A stretch of DNA of 64,000 nucleotides from Komarekiella atlantica HA4396-MV6 (GTDB taxonomy: Bacteria; Cyanobacteriota; Cyanobacteriia; Cyanobacteriales; Nostocaceae), in assembly GCA_019359395.1 (NCBI GenBank), contig JAHHHK010000001.1, forward strand, positions 186,001 to 250,000. Direction: 5' to 3'. How positions within the stretch are numbered: position 1 is the stretch's first letter; every line of letters begins with the position of its first letter. Shown piece after piece: positions 17,541-26,596 of the stretch. The notes beneath the pieces are model-generated. The model worked only from the letters and a program-made list of their open reading frames with translations, made no database searches and was not told where the DNA came from. A program made the position numbers and the translations under genes.

Positions 17541-17737
17541 CTGCCCTGCCCCCCAGCCTCCCATACTTGCAATCTGTATAACTTTTAAGGTGAAACGGTA
17601 TTAGTTGCAGCCTAAATGGGTATTGCGATCATGCCAGCATTTTTGCAAAACTTACAACGGACTGGGGTAGTTTATAAAAATATTTAAGAACCTATCACGA
17701 AAGTTGCGATCGCAATTATGCGTGTTTCCGACCATCG

Positions 17738-18532
17738 CTAATCTTTGAGATTATTTTGAAAAAGTTCGAGAACCTTTCCCCAAGCATCAATCGCAGCTTC
17801 TTTATTCAAGCTTGGATGCTGTGCAAAAAATGGGTACTTATCGATGAATAATCCAGCAAAAAATCCATGCTCTGCTTCATATCGAAATACACGATAATTG
17901 ATTTGATGTTTCTGTAACTCTGCTTCGATTTTTTTATTTTCTTCCTGAGAAACGAATAAATCTTTTGTACCAAAGAAAGTGTAAATAGTACCTTTGATTT
18001 CCTTGGTTCGATTCAATGTTGGTATTTCTTCTCCATAAGAATTCGTTGTAATCCCACCTCCGTAGAAGGAAGCTGTGGCTTTGATATCGGGTAAAGTTGC
18101 AGCCATATAAGCAACGTGGCCACCAAAACAGAAACCAATGGAACCAATGGAATCAGTTTTTACATTAGGTAAAGTTTTGAGATATGCGATAGTAGCTTGA
18201 ATATCGCTAAATATTTCCCAATATTTTACTTGTTGATAGTATTGCAAACCCAATTGATAGGCTTCAGGACTGTAGCCTAGATCTTTTTCACTAAATCCAA
18301 ATTCAAAACCAGGAGTAATACGTTGATACATCGCAGGTGCGATGGCAACATATCCTTGTTTCGCGATTAATTCGGTAATATCTCGAATATTTTCATTAAC
18401 GCCAAAGATTTCTTGGAAAACAATAACTGCACCAAAGCTTCCCTTTCTTGCTGGTTGTGCGAGATAAGCGTCAATTAATAAGTCATTATTAGGTATTTTG
18501 ACTGTTTTTGTATTGATTTCGAGATTTGTCAT
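17738..18532 (-). CDS. Dienelactone hydrolase family protein
   Basis: An alpha/beta hydrolase of 264 residues from ATG 18532 (MTNLEINTKTVKIP). An upstream ATG at 18568 adds 12 residues outside the family. Catalytic marks are the oxyanion region FQEIFGVNENI, the nucleophile elbow GFCFGGH (cysteine as in DLH) near residue 127, an acid near FFGTKDLFV and the histidine in YEAEHGFF. Classical members open dienelactones in chloroaromatic degradation; cyanobacterial ones have unknown esters as substrates. The AraC-type regulator gene 111 bp upstream on the same strand is a candidate controller. Confidence 0.9.
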   Translation of the reverse strand: MTNLEINTKTVKIPNNDLLIDAYLAQPARKGSFGAVIVFQEIFGVNENIRDITELIAKQGYVAIAPAMYQRITPGFEFGFSEKDLGYSPEAYQLGLQYYQQVKYWEIFSDIQATIAYLKTLPNVKTDSIGSIGFCFGGHVAYMAATLPDIKATASFYGGGITTNSYGEEIPTLNRTKEIKGTIYTFFGTKDLFVSQEENKKIEAELQKHQINYRVFRYEAEHGFFAGLFIDKYPFFAQHPSLNKEAAIDAWGKVLELFQNNLKD

Positions 18533-18643
18533 TTGTATTTTCCAGATTTTATCGCTGTGATTTTCCAATGCTGCTGATAGCTTAGAAAATTTGCGGTTCG
18601 GGACTCTAGAAAAAAATTGCGCTTTATTATTAAATTATTGCGA

Positions 18644-19558
18644 TTATCCTCGCAGGAATTGTTTCGGTGTAACACCCATAATTCGTTTAAAAGACTGAGT
18701 TAGGTGACTTTGGTCGCAAAAACCCACCCTGACAGCAATCTCAGCAATACTAAGTTCGCTATGCTGCAATAAAAACTTTGCTTTCTCAATTCGACACTGT
18801 AATATATATTGGTGAGGAGTTATACCCGTACCTTGCTTGAATAAACGCAAAAAGTGATAGGGACTAATTTTTGCGATCGCAGCAATTTCAATTAACTTTA
18901 AATCTTGATGCAGATGTTCGTTAATATAGTCTTTTATCGTTTGTAATTTGATAGTTGATAATCCATCTTTGTAGCTAAAAAGCTTCGTTTTTGTTGTGCA
19001 ATATTTTCGTAGAAAGTGAATTGCTAATGTAGTTTTCAGGCTATCAATTAGTAATTTACCACCAATTTGACTCGATTCTAATTCATCTCTTAAAGTTGAG
19101 AAAATACTCTGTATTAGTAAGTCTTGCTCAGACATAAACTGAGGAATTAGTTGAATGCGATCGCTATCTATAAAATCTTCACCAATTTGTTTGAGAAATG
19201 CAGGTTCAATTACTAAAATCGTAAACTCCGCTTCCGTATTCCAATTACAGCTATGGGAAATTCCCGCAGGAATAATTGCAATGTCTCCCCGTTCCCGTCT
19301 TTCTTCCCTGCGAGTTCCATCCAGCCAGCGTTCTCCCAATGAGTTGCCAAGATAGCCATAAGCAATAATGTGCCATGTATGATGATGTTCGGCTACTTCA
19401 AAGGCTGGTTGTTGGTGGTGTTCAAAATGAATATTCTCCCAGCAGCCAAAGCTGGAAAGCGCAGGAGGATTAGGTACAAACTCATTTGATGCATTTACTT
19501 GGCTGTAATCGAGCAGTTTAACGTTTTGCTTGGGTACTTTCATGATCTTATCGCCCAT
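18644..19558 (-). CDS. AraC family transcriptional regulator
   Basis: A protein of 304 residues. The N-terminal half is a cupin-like sensor with HHTWHIIAYGYLG and IAIIPAGISHSCNW. The C-terminal ~100 residues are the double helix-turn-helix: LKLIEIAAIAKISPYHFLRLFKQGTG, the linker RIEKAKFLL, LSIAEIAVRVGFCDQSHLTQSFKR and MGVTPKQF. ATG 19543 is an alternative start five codons in. It lies upstream of and parallel to the dienelactone hydrolase gene and may activate it. The ligand is unknown; the histidines in the cupin part could bind metal. Confidence 0.9.
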   Translation of the reverse strand: MGDKIMKVPKQNVKLLDYSQVNASNEFVPNPPALSSFGCWENIHFEHHQQPAFEVAEHHHTWHIIAYGYLGNSLGERWLDGTRREERRERGDIAIIPAGISHSCNWNTEAEFTILVIEPAFLKQIGEDFIDSDRIQLIPQFMSEQDLLIQSIFSTLRDELESSQIGGKLLIDSLKTTLAIHFLRKYCTTKTKLFSYKDGLSTIKLQTIKDYINEHLHQDLKLIEIAAIAKISPYHFLRLFKQGTGITPHQYILQCRIEKAKFLLQHSELSIAEIAVRVGFCDQSHLTQSFKRIMGVTPKQFLRG

Positions 19559-19570
19559 ATTCCCATAATT

Positions 19571-19693
19571 AGACTTCTTGCAAAAATTGGAATAAGACTA
19601 AAATAAACCACCGATGAACACAGATAAATATCGGTGTTCATCAGTGTTTATCTGTGGTTCGATTTAACAAATCTCGACTTATGCAAGAGGTCT
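19571..19693. mobile_element. MITE-like palindromic element, 123 bp
   Basis: Ends AGACTTCTTGCA (19571-19582) and TGCAAGAGGTCT (19682-19693) are inverted repeats with one mismatch. Inside lie two overlapping inverted repeats that exclude each other: GATGAACAC/GTGTTCATC and CACAGATAAA/TTTATCTGTG. There is no coding capacity. It fills most of the gap between the AraC gene and the U32 gene; nothing else was seen there. Confidence 0.6.
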
Positions 19694-19864
19694 ATTGAAT
19701 TTGATCGCCTAACAGATTTTTCAAGCTGGGCAATACCTCCGGCAAGCTTTGCCTACGCAAAATGAACTATAACCCAATACCGTTCGGTTAAGGAGTTTCT
19801 TCGTTGAGGCAGGGGGGGAAGAAATAATTGTCAATCAACTGTTTCCTTCCCGAACCGTATTGAG

Positions 19865-22417
19865 TTATGACCTCAATGCAGATATTCCCATAGGGCCACG
19901 AGTCACACCCAGTTGATTTTGCAACTTCAACTCTCGCCAGAGTTGGGAGCCTGTAATCTTGCCTTGCAGTAGTTGACTATAGCAATATATCGTTTTCGCC
20001 ACTTGATCTGGAGTCTCATTCACAAATTCAATGCGAAAGTGACTTAATCCTAAATCTATGAGACGTTGTACGTACTCGGCTCCCGTTTGAGCAGTGCCGT
20101 TAAATACAGTATTGCGGCAACCTACATCTGCCTTGAGGACGTGTTCACTACCGACGCGATCTTTTAATTTAACTTCATGCTTTTCACAAGGTCGTCCACA
20201 GTTGGTGTAATCTGTACCAGTCGATAGAAAGGCACAAAAAACACAATGCTCCATATGAAACATTGGCATATGCTGATGAATTGTCACCTCAAACCACTGG
20301 GGTGAACAACTGATAAGCAAGTCTTCCAGTTGGGTGATATTTAAATCATAGGAAGCCGTTAGCCGTTCTAAGCCAAAGTGATGCTGAAAGTAGTCCGCCG
20401 TTAAGGAGTTGGCAATATTAAGCGAAAAATCTCCAATACAGCGGTCTGCTGCAAAGAATTGCAGTTGGTCATAGTTTCGTACGAGATAGCCATCTGCTTC
20501 TGAGGCACGTATTTGCTGCAAAATCCAGTTTTCTCCAGGTTTAGTAATCCGGGGAGGCGCAACCCAGATAGTTTGATTAGCAATAGTTTGACCGTCGCGT
20601 ACCATCTGCACAGCCTTTCTGTAAGCGCGGGGGTCTTCAAATTCACAATACAGCGTTTGGATTCCGGCTTGGAGTGCGGCTTGGAGTTGCTGGAGATTTC
20701 TGACTAAGACGATGAGTGAGGGGGAAAGGGGGAGAGGAGGAGTGGGGGAGGGAAGTAAATCTGCTAGGGAAGCATTTAAAGATAATTGCCAGCGTTTGGG
20801 TTGACTTCGCAACTGTTCCAACTGCGTCACGATTTCTCGCCGTATTCGGTTCAACTCACTAACGGGCAGCATAACAGTACCGTTAAGATGATTGCTTAAA
20901 GTTCCCAAACAGAAGGGGGTATTACCAAGACGACCCAACTGTTCTTGTAAACGGTCTGTAGTTAGGGGCTTAGTGTGCGCTTCCACAAGGGAAATTGCAG
21001 ACTCTACTTGTACAATATTACCGAGATCATCACGGGCGATCGCCATTAATGTCTGACCAACTTCTCCATAAACTTCCATGTGAATGGGACGCTGAAATTG
21101 CGGATTTTCTCCAGCAAAACTCTGACGCAATTGCTTATCAAGTTCTGGGTCACTGGTTTTCCAAACTTTATCGCCTACATGCACGCGACGCAGATTTAAG
21201 TCATGCCAGCCAAAGGTCAGCATAGCTTCTTTACCCTTCTGCACCACCGCGTAAACCCGACCACCTTCTTCCTTGGCTTCTGGATGACCGCAATCAAAAA
21301 CAATTCCATCTCCTGGTTTCACTGGTGCTTCCAGTCTGAGTGTCACTTGTTCGTTGTGGATGCGAGTGACTTTACCCAAGTAAACTCCACGCTTTTTACC
21401 AAAGTGGGCATGAACCAATTCTTGATTATTAATCCCGCCAAACCAGCCTGTGTATAGTCCGCGAGAAAATGCCATTTCTAAGTTATATCGTTCCTGGGAA
21501 ATTGAGGGGGAGATGGGCAAATGGGGGAGTTTCGTTGTTGGCATAGCCTTCTCTTTTGCCAATTGCACCATCACACGATCAAGGGCTTCTCGATAAACAC
21601 GGGTGACATTGGCAACATACTCTGGGGCTTTTAGACGACCTTCAATCTTGAGACAAGTGACTCCTGACTTAACTAAATCTGGCAGAACTTCTAACCCTGC
21701 TAGGTCTTGGGGACTAAGTAAGTATTTGCGCTCCGCTAAATTTACAGTTTCCCCATCAGTAATTAACTCGTAGGGCATTCGGCAAGCTTGAGCACATTCA
21801 CCTCGGTTAGCAGAACGTCCGCCTAAAGCTTCACTAGTTAAACACTGACCGGAATACGCCACACACAAAGCACCGTGAACAAAGACCTCTAGAGGCAGCG
21901 AAGCATCCTGTCGAGTAATCTGCTGCTGGATTTTATTGATTTCCTTTAAAGAACATTCACGCGCCAGCACCACCAATTGACAGCCAAGAGATTTGGCAAA
22001 TTCCACCCCAGCCGCACTAGTGATAGTCATTTGGGTTGAGGCATGGATGGGAAAATCGGGCGAGATGTGACGGATAAGCCGACATATACCCACATCTTGA
22101 ACAATCACCGCATCGACACCTGCGGCAATAATTGTGCGGAGATATTGTTGTGCCTCAGCTAGCTCTTTAGGAAAGATTAATGTATTGAGCGTAACGTAGC
22201 CCTTGACGCCCCGGAGGTGCAGGAATGCCATTAATTGGGGTAAGTCTGCCTCAGTAAAATTTTGCGCCCGCATTCGGGCATTGAACCGCTCTAAGCCGAA
22301 GTAAATCGCATCTGCCCCATTTTCCACAGCAGCTTTAGCACAGTCCCAGTTACCTGCTGGTGCAAGTAGTTCAGGACGTTGAAGGGAGGGTTGAGAAAGG
22401 GAGCGATCGCTTTTCAT
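19865..22417 (-). CDS. U32 family peptidase / RlhA-like RNA-hydroxylation protein with DUF3656
   Basis: A protein of 850 residues from ATG 22417 (MKSDRSLSQPSLQRPELLAPAGNW); upstream codons to 22504 lack family character. The N-terminal U32 core carries PELLAPAG, ADAIYFGLERFNAR and the cysteine signature GRSANRGECAQACRMPYEL near 210-230. A central DUF3656-like region and a C-terminal TIM-barrel-like part with CVFCAFLSTGTDYTNCGRPC follow. E. coli RlhA, a large U32 protein, hydroxylates 23S rRNA, and others modify tRNA, so an RNA-modification role is more likely than proteolysis. Clustered cysteines suggest an Fe-S centre. Monocistronic. Confidence 0.85.
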   Translation of the reverse strand: MKSDRSLSQPSLQRPELLAPAGNWDCAKAAVENGADAIYFGLERFNARMRAQNFTEADLPQLMAFLHLRGVKGYVTLNTLIFPKELAEAQQYLRTIIAAGVDAVIVQDVGICRLIRHISPDFPIHASTQMTITSAAGVEFAKSLGCQLVVLARECSLKEINKIQQQITRQDASLPLEVFVHGALCVAYSGQCLTSEALGGRSANRGECAQACRMPYELITDGETVNLAERKYLLSPQDLAGLEVLPDLVKSGVTCLKIEGRLKAPEYVANVTRVYREALDRVMVQLAKEKAMPTTKLPHLPISPSISQERYNLEMAFSRGLYTGWFGGINNQELVHAHFGKKRGVYLGKVTRIHNEQVTLRLEAPVKPGDGIVFDCGHPEAKEEGGRVYAVVQKGKEAMLTFGWHDLNLRRVHVGDKVWKTSDPELDKQLRQSFAGENPQFQRPIHMEVYGEVGQTLMAIARDDLGNIVQVESAISLVEAHTKPLTTDRLQEQLGRLGNTPFCLGTLSNHLNGTVMLPVSELNRIRREIVTQLEQLRSQPKRWQLSLNASLADLLPSPTPPLPLSPSLIVLVRNLQQLQAALQAGIQTLYCEFEDPRAYRKAVQMVRDGQTIANQTIWVAPPRITKPGENWILQQIRASEADGYLVRNYDQLQFFAADRCIGDFSLNIANSLTADYFQHHFGLERLTASYDLNITQLEDLLISCSPQWFEVTIHQHMPMFHMEHCVFCAFLSTGTDYTNCGRPCEKHEVKLKDRVGSEHVLKADVGCRNTVFNGTAQTGAEYVQRLIDLGLSHFRIEFVNETPDQVAKTIYCYSQLLQGKITGSQLWRELKLQNQLGVTRGPMGISALRS

Positions 22418-22536
22418 CAGTCTCAGGGTTAAGTAGCACCATAGTGATTTTATCGAAGTTGGTGGTAGATGGTGAGGTAAGGGGAGCAAGAATGCTTTGC
22501 ACACTTACGCCAATGTAAACGTCTTTATTTTCTTCT

Positions 22537-23322
22537 TTAACGCAGTCCTTTTTCTCGTAACACTGCATTCACCCAAACTCTATTCTCTTCTGACAATTGT
22601 GATGCTGGTTCTTGACTATAATCTATTACTAAGTCGTAACTTGCGCGGTCATAAATCCCAGTCAATAAACTCTGCAAATCTATTAAAGGTTCACGATCGC
22701 CAGTTCGCAAAGGCAAGGAAAATGAAGGAATTGCATTTTGTAAATTAAAGGCATATAAATCAGATTGCGGACGATTTTCCCCTCGACTAACTAAAATACG
22801 GTAATCATTTTGCGTACCATCGCCAAAAACTAGCATTGGTTCCCCGGTACGCAATAAATCAATTTCTAGTAGATGTGTTGAACTTCCTAATACGCGCTGT
22901 CGCTTATTCTCGTATGCGGTGCGTCCTTCTCCTGCGCGTTTATTTTTCGGTGAGAGAATCTCAATCACTGCCACCACTTCTTTTGTTCCTACCTTTCGCA
23001 CCTCTAAATATCTCTCGTTCGTTGTCTCCGGCATAGGAACTGTCACAGTTTTAGGTTGAACGACAGGTGCAGCTACAGCTACATTCGGCATCTGAGGATT
23101 TATTGCTGTCTGTGAATTTTGTATCACCACATCGGGAATCCCAACCAAGAGTCTATCATCGCCAGTAGTTTGATAAATTCGTTCTTCAATGGCGACAAAA
23201 TATTTGGGACGCAGTTGAGGAGAGAGGAAATCTGCGATCGCTACTATTAGTCTCCCATGTACTCCTGGCCATAATTCAGGATCTTCTAAATACGGATTCA
23301 TTCCTGGAAATGGGGAAGGCAT
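22537..23322 (-). CDS. DUF4058 family protein
   Basis: A protein of 261 residues starting MPSPFPGMNPYLEDPELWPG, the hallmark N-terminus of DUF4058. Further conserved blocks are EERIYQTTGDD, VAVIEILSPKNKRAGEGR and HLLEIDLLRTGEPM. VIEILSPKNK resembles the E-x-K strand of PD-(D/E)XK-like folds, and the family occurs in many copies in filamentous cyanobacteria, often with Uma2 genes. The function is unknown. No signal peptide. Confidence 0.88.
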   Translation of the reverse strand: MPSPFPGMNPYLEDPELWPGVHGRLIVAIADFLSPQLRPKYFVAIEERIYQTTGDDRLLVGIPDVVIQNSQTAINPQMPNVAVAAPVVQPKTVTVPMPETTNERYLEVRKVGTKEVVAVIEILSPKNKRAGEGRTAYENKRQRVLGSSTHLLEIDLLRTGEPMLVFGDGTQNDYRILVSRGENRPQSDLYAFNLQNAIPSFSLPLRTGDREPLIDLQSLLTGIYDRASYDLVIDYSQEPASQLSEENRVWVNAVLREKGLR

Positions 23323-23395
23323 ACAGATACCTCAAAACCAAGTTTTTGACTTTTATTTTAACCCCTTCTTTTTCGTGGTAGAAGGGTGTGTAGTT

Positions 23396-23932
23396 CTAAG
23401 AACAACTAGTGAGGGCAGCACCACACTGATCTTCCCTTGCCAACCAACCCTTAACACCTTGATATTCTACCCGTGCCCAATCTCCCTGACAGCCTAACAG
23501 TTTGATATTCACACCAGCGGGAATTTTTCCCACTTTTCGGCTTTGCTGATTAGCATTAGCGTAAATGTCTACGCCATTGGTAGCATAGCCCCGCGATGAT
23601 ATGCCTAAGCTTTGCACAAAAACCCATCCAGTTCCTTGAAAACCATCGCTAGCGTTAGTAATCTGTACCCATTTCCCCAAGGCTGCAACAATCTGAACTG
23701 TTTCATGAATAGGTATTTGCCCCAGAATTCTGTTTCTGGCACTTGCACCACTCCGCACATTTAAACCTTGTAGATCTGTGTCAGTCACGTAGGCAAGAAT
23801 ATCACACTTATTTTCATTAGTTAATTTTGCTAAAACAACTTGATTGGCTATACCAGTATTGATAACGCTAATACAACTTAGTCCTAATACTATCGCTAGC
23901 TTTGATGGTGAATGCTTTCCATTTTTTGTCAT
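23396..23932 (-). CDS. Secreted protein with two bacterial SH3 domains
   Basis: A protein of 178 residues with a signal peptide (hydrophobic core LAIVLGLSCISVINTGIA, about 11-30) and two SH3b modules. The first (about 48-112) has LNVRSGASARNRILGQIP and WVQI. The second (about 115-165) has VDIYANANQQSRKVGKIP and WARVEYQGVKGWL. Bacterial SH3 domains bind peptidoglycan or other wall polymers, so it is probably periplasmic and wall-associated. It has no catalytic domain. Four C-terminal-half cysteines could form disulfides. Confidence 0.85.
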   Translation of the reverse strand: MTKNGKHSPSKLAIVLGLSCISVINTGIANQVVLAKLTNENKCDILAYVTDTDLQGLNVRSGASARNRILGQIPIHETVQIVAALGKWVQITNASDGFQGTGWVFVQSLGISSRGYATNGVDIYANANQQSRKVGKIPAGVNIKLLGCQGDWARVEYQGVKGWLAREDQCGAALTSCS

Positions 23933-24194
23933 ATTATCTTTTTTTTCCTGGTATCAGTACCTAAGACTGTTGTCTGATTTGTACCTCACATCATACCTGA
24001 AAAAATAGAGTTAATTGATAATACAAAAATGCTTGATTGTTTCAGAGCTTTTTCTGATAATAAAAGAAAAATTTATCTCAAACTAGATTATTCAGATTTT
24101 TCTTTCTGAAATTTTATTATTTTGCCAGTTTGACTGACGAAAATCAGCCAAACTGATAGCTAGTGGAGATTTTTATTGGTTACAATCCAACACT

Positions 24195-25703
24195 TTACTT
24201 CATATCGTAGCCAAACAGATTTGGGTCAACTTCTCCTAACTGTAAGTCAGCCAAACCATATTCTGCCCATCGCCTCTCTACCATCGCCGCTACATTTGGA
24301 TCTGACTCTAAAGGCGCGCCCCACTCATGTTCTGTTTCTGGGGGAATCTTCGTGGTAGCATCAATTCCCATCCGTCCACCTAAACCAATCTTTTCACTAG
24401 CAAAATCTAGAGTGTCAAAGGGTGTATTTGGCAAAATAAACACATCTCGTGTGGGGTCAACTTTGGAACTAATCGCCCACACTACCTGACGCGGATCACG
24501 AATATTTATGTCTTTATCTACAACAATGACAAACTTCGTGTATGTGAATTGTGGTAAAGCACTCCAAAATGCTAAAGCCGCCCGTCGCGCTTGTCCGGGA
24601 TATGCTTTATCAATGGAAATAATCGCAGCTTTGTAACTCAAAGCTTCCATTGGTAAGAAAAAATCAACAATTTCTGATACTTGTTGTCGCAGAATAGGGG
24701 TATAGATGCGATTGAGCGCGATCGCCATCATCGCTTCTTCTTTGGGTGGACGACCGCTAAATGTTGTTAAGTAAATCGGATCTTTGCGGTGCGTCATACA
24801 TTGGAAGCGAATCAACGGCGAATCTTCTACGCCGCCGTAATAACCCATGTGGTCGCCAAAAGGCCCATCTGGTAAAACTTCCCCCGGTGTAATCGTCCCT
24901 TCTAAAACAAATTCCGAATCTGCGGGAACTTCCAAATCTACGGTTTTGCACTTCGCCAACTGCACACCCGAACCGCCGTAAAGTCCTGCAAATAGCCATT
25001 CTGATAAATCTACAGGTATGGGCGTAGCAGCTGCCATAATAATTAGAGGATCAACGCCGAGTGCGATCGCTACTTCTAATTTTTTCCCACGTTCGGCCGC
25101 TTTTCGCAAATGCCTCGCCCCACCACGCACCGATAGCCAATGAACCGTCATTGTATTCTGTGATTGCAGTTGTAAGCGATACACACCTACATTGGGTGTA
25201 CCTGTCTCGCAATCTTTGGTAATCACTAACCCCAGCGTGATAATCTTGCCAGCATCACCAATATAAGGGCGTATTAAAGGCAACTGATGCAAATCTACAT
25301 CATTTCCCTGAATTACCACTTGTTGACAAGCGGGAAAAAAGTCCCGTCCTGGTTTCGCCTTAACTACGTCAAATAGCACTTTACCAAAATCTATTGCCTG
25401 GGAAATCTTCTTCGGTGGTTTCGGTTGTTGCAGCATACTCAGCTTTTTCCCCAGAGTTTCCAACTCTTCTGGATGCTGCATATTCATCGCCCAGCAAATT
25501 CTTTCCACAGTTCCCATCAAATTCACCGCCACTGGGAAAGAAGCGCCTTTGACATTTTCAAACAACAACCCTGGCCCACCTTTTTGCAGCATCCGATTGG
25601 AAATCTCAGCAATTTCTAACTCTGGGTCAACTAAAGCTGAGATCCGCTGTAATTGACCTCTTTGTTCTAGAATTTTGATGAATCCTCGCAAATCTCTTGC
25701 CAT
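24195..25703 (-). CDS. ubiD: UbiD family decarboxylase
   Basis: A protein of 502 residues, the normal UbiD length, beginning MARDLRGFIKILEQRGQL. Conserved parts include the prFMN/metal-binding region GTPNVGVYRLQLQ, a GGARHLRKAAERG segment, the acidic catalytic region EFVLEGTITPGEVLPDGPFGDHMGY with its E-x-D/H residues, and FILPNTPFDTLDFAS. UbiD enzymes use prenylated FMN to decarboxylate 4-hydroxy-3-polyprenylbenzoates. In cyanobacteria this step is assigned to plastoquinone synthesis from 4-hydroxybenzoate. The flavin prenyltransferase UbiX is not in the window. Confidence 0.92.
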   Translation of the reverse strand: MARDLRGFIKILEQRGQLQRISALVDPELEIAEISNRMLQKGGPGLLFENVKGASFPVAVNLMGTVERICWAMNMQHPEELETLGKKLSMLQQPKPPKKISQAIDFGKVLFDVVKAKPGRDFFPACQQVVIQGNDVDLHQLPLIRPYIGDAGKIITLGLVITKDCETGTPNVGVYRLQLQSQNTMTVHWLSVRGGARHLRKAAERGKKLEVAIALGVDPLIIMAAATPIPVDLSEWLFAGLYGGSGVQLAKCKTVDLEVPADSEFVLEGTITPGEVLPDGPFGDHMGYYGGVEDSPLIRFQCMTHRKDPIYLTTFSGRPPKEEAMMAIALNRIYTPILRQQVSEIVDFFLPMEALSYKAAIISIDKAYPGQARRAALAFWSALPQFTYTKFVIVVDKDINIRDPRQVVWAISSKVDPTRDVFILPNTPFDTLDFASEKIGLGGRMGIDATTKIPPETEHEWGAPLESDPNVAAMVERRWAEYGLADLQLGEVDPNLFGYDMK

Positions 25704-25770
25704 TGTTCTAATAAACTTGAATATTTAAGAAGTGTAAAGCGCTTTCTTATATTATTTAGTCATTTGTCAT

Positions 25771-25849
25771 TTGTTAAGAGTAGAGACGCGATTAATCGCG
25801 TCTGTACAAGGGTTAAGAGTAGAGACGCGATTAATCGCGTCTGTACAAG
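25771..25849. repeat. Two tandem units of the 39-bp palindrome-bearing repeat
   Basis: Two units (25771-25810, 25811-25849) each contain the perfect 20-bp palindrome AGACGCGATTAATCGCGTCT followed by GTACAAG. Related arrays occur at 33151-33307 and about 48673-48708. Another block of dispersed repeat follows (25855-25990; e.g. TACGCGTAGCGTCTCGTAGA). Confidence 0.85.
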
Positions 25850-26039
25850 CTCCGGTTGCTGAGCGACTTGTCCTGAGCGTACCTCTACGGGGAAGCAAGC
25901 TACGCGTAGCGTCTCGTAGAGAAGCCGTAAAGCCTGCGGCATAGCTACGCTTAGGGCGCAGCCTCCCGTAGGGAAGGAAGTGAAGCACTGCCCCTCTGCC
26001 CCCACTCCCCACCTCTTTCTTCACAATCTGGGAAATTGT

Positions 26040-26300
26040 TAGCTTTAACTACAACTTAATCTATTTATTCATTTTTCTTAACTATGTTTTACAAATAATT
26101 TGGTTATTCTAACCTGGGATAAGCATTATTTATTGCAAATAAGCGCTAACCTGCTCAAACATGGCCATAAGAAACTATACCTTCCTGGTAGGCAGTCTTG
26201 TTATATGACCCCTGCCAGTTTTTTATATTTTTATAAATTTTTAGAAGTTTGCGATCGCTTAAGTAATTAACCAACTTAGGCTAGTTGGCTTTTTCGTTTC
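26040..26300 (+). ncRNA. Possible small RNA region upstream of the pst genes
   Basis: Two terminator-like hairpins face the plus strand with no ORF before them: GGCAG/CTGCC (26191-26216) followed by AGTTTTTTA, and CCAACT/AGTTGG (26271-26288) followed by CTTTTTCG. They could end one or two sRNAs starting within 26040-26180. The first stem is only 5 bp, so support is modest. Confidence 0.3.
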
Positions 26301-26500
26301 TAACTATAAAAAATAGGTTACATAAAACTAAAGATAGAAAACTATATTGTATTGATAGTTTTTATGAGCTTTAATTAATTGTTTTAATAAATTATTCCTT
26401 TAAAAATTAATAATTTATTTATATTTAAAATATTTAACTCTTAATTTGAGCATAATATATGTCTTTTTACAATTAAAAGTTAAAAATATTTTAATTATTT

Positions 26501-26530
26501 GTTTACCTACTGTTAAATTGCCTTTAACCA
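26501..26530 (+). promoter_or_regulatory. Pho box upstream of pstS (three direct repeats)
   Basis: GTTTACCT (26501-26508), GTTAAATT (26512-26519) and TTTAACCA (26523-26530) are 8-bp repeats exactly 3 bp apart, so 11 bp in register. This is the layout of cyanobacterial SphR/PhoB boxes (repeat consensus about CTTAACCT). It ends 66 bp before the pstS ATG. Confidence 0.75.
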
Positions 26531-26596
26531 TAAAAAATGTACCTTATTTCAAGGCTGTAATTACAACAGTAAAATCTCCCTTTAATACGAGGTAAT

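Noticed and set aside
25760-26024. Two overlapping minus-strand ORFs of about 80 residues
   Set aside because: They are translations of dispersed palindromic repeats (TRLIASLLLTL-type words) that recur at 33.2 kb.
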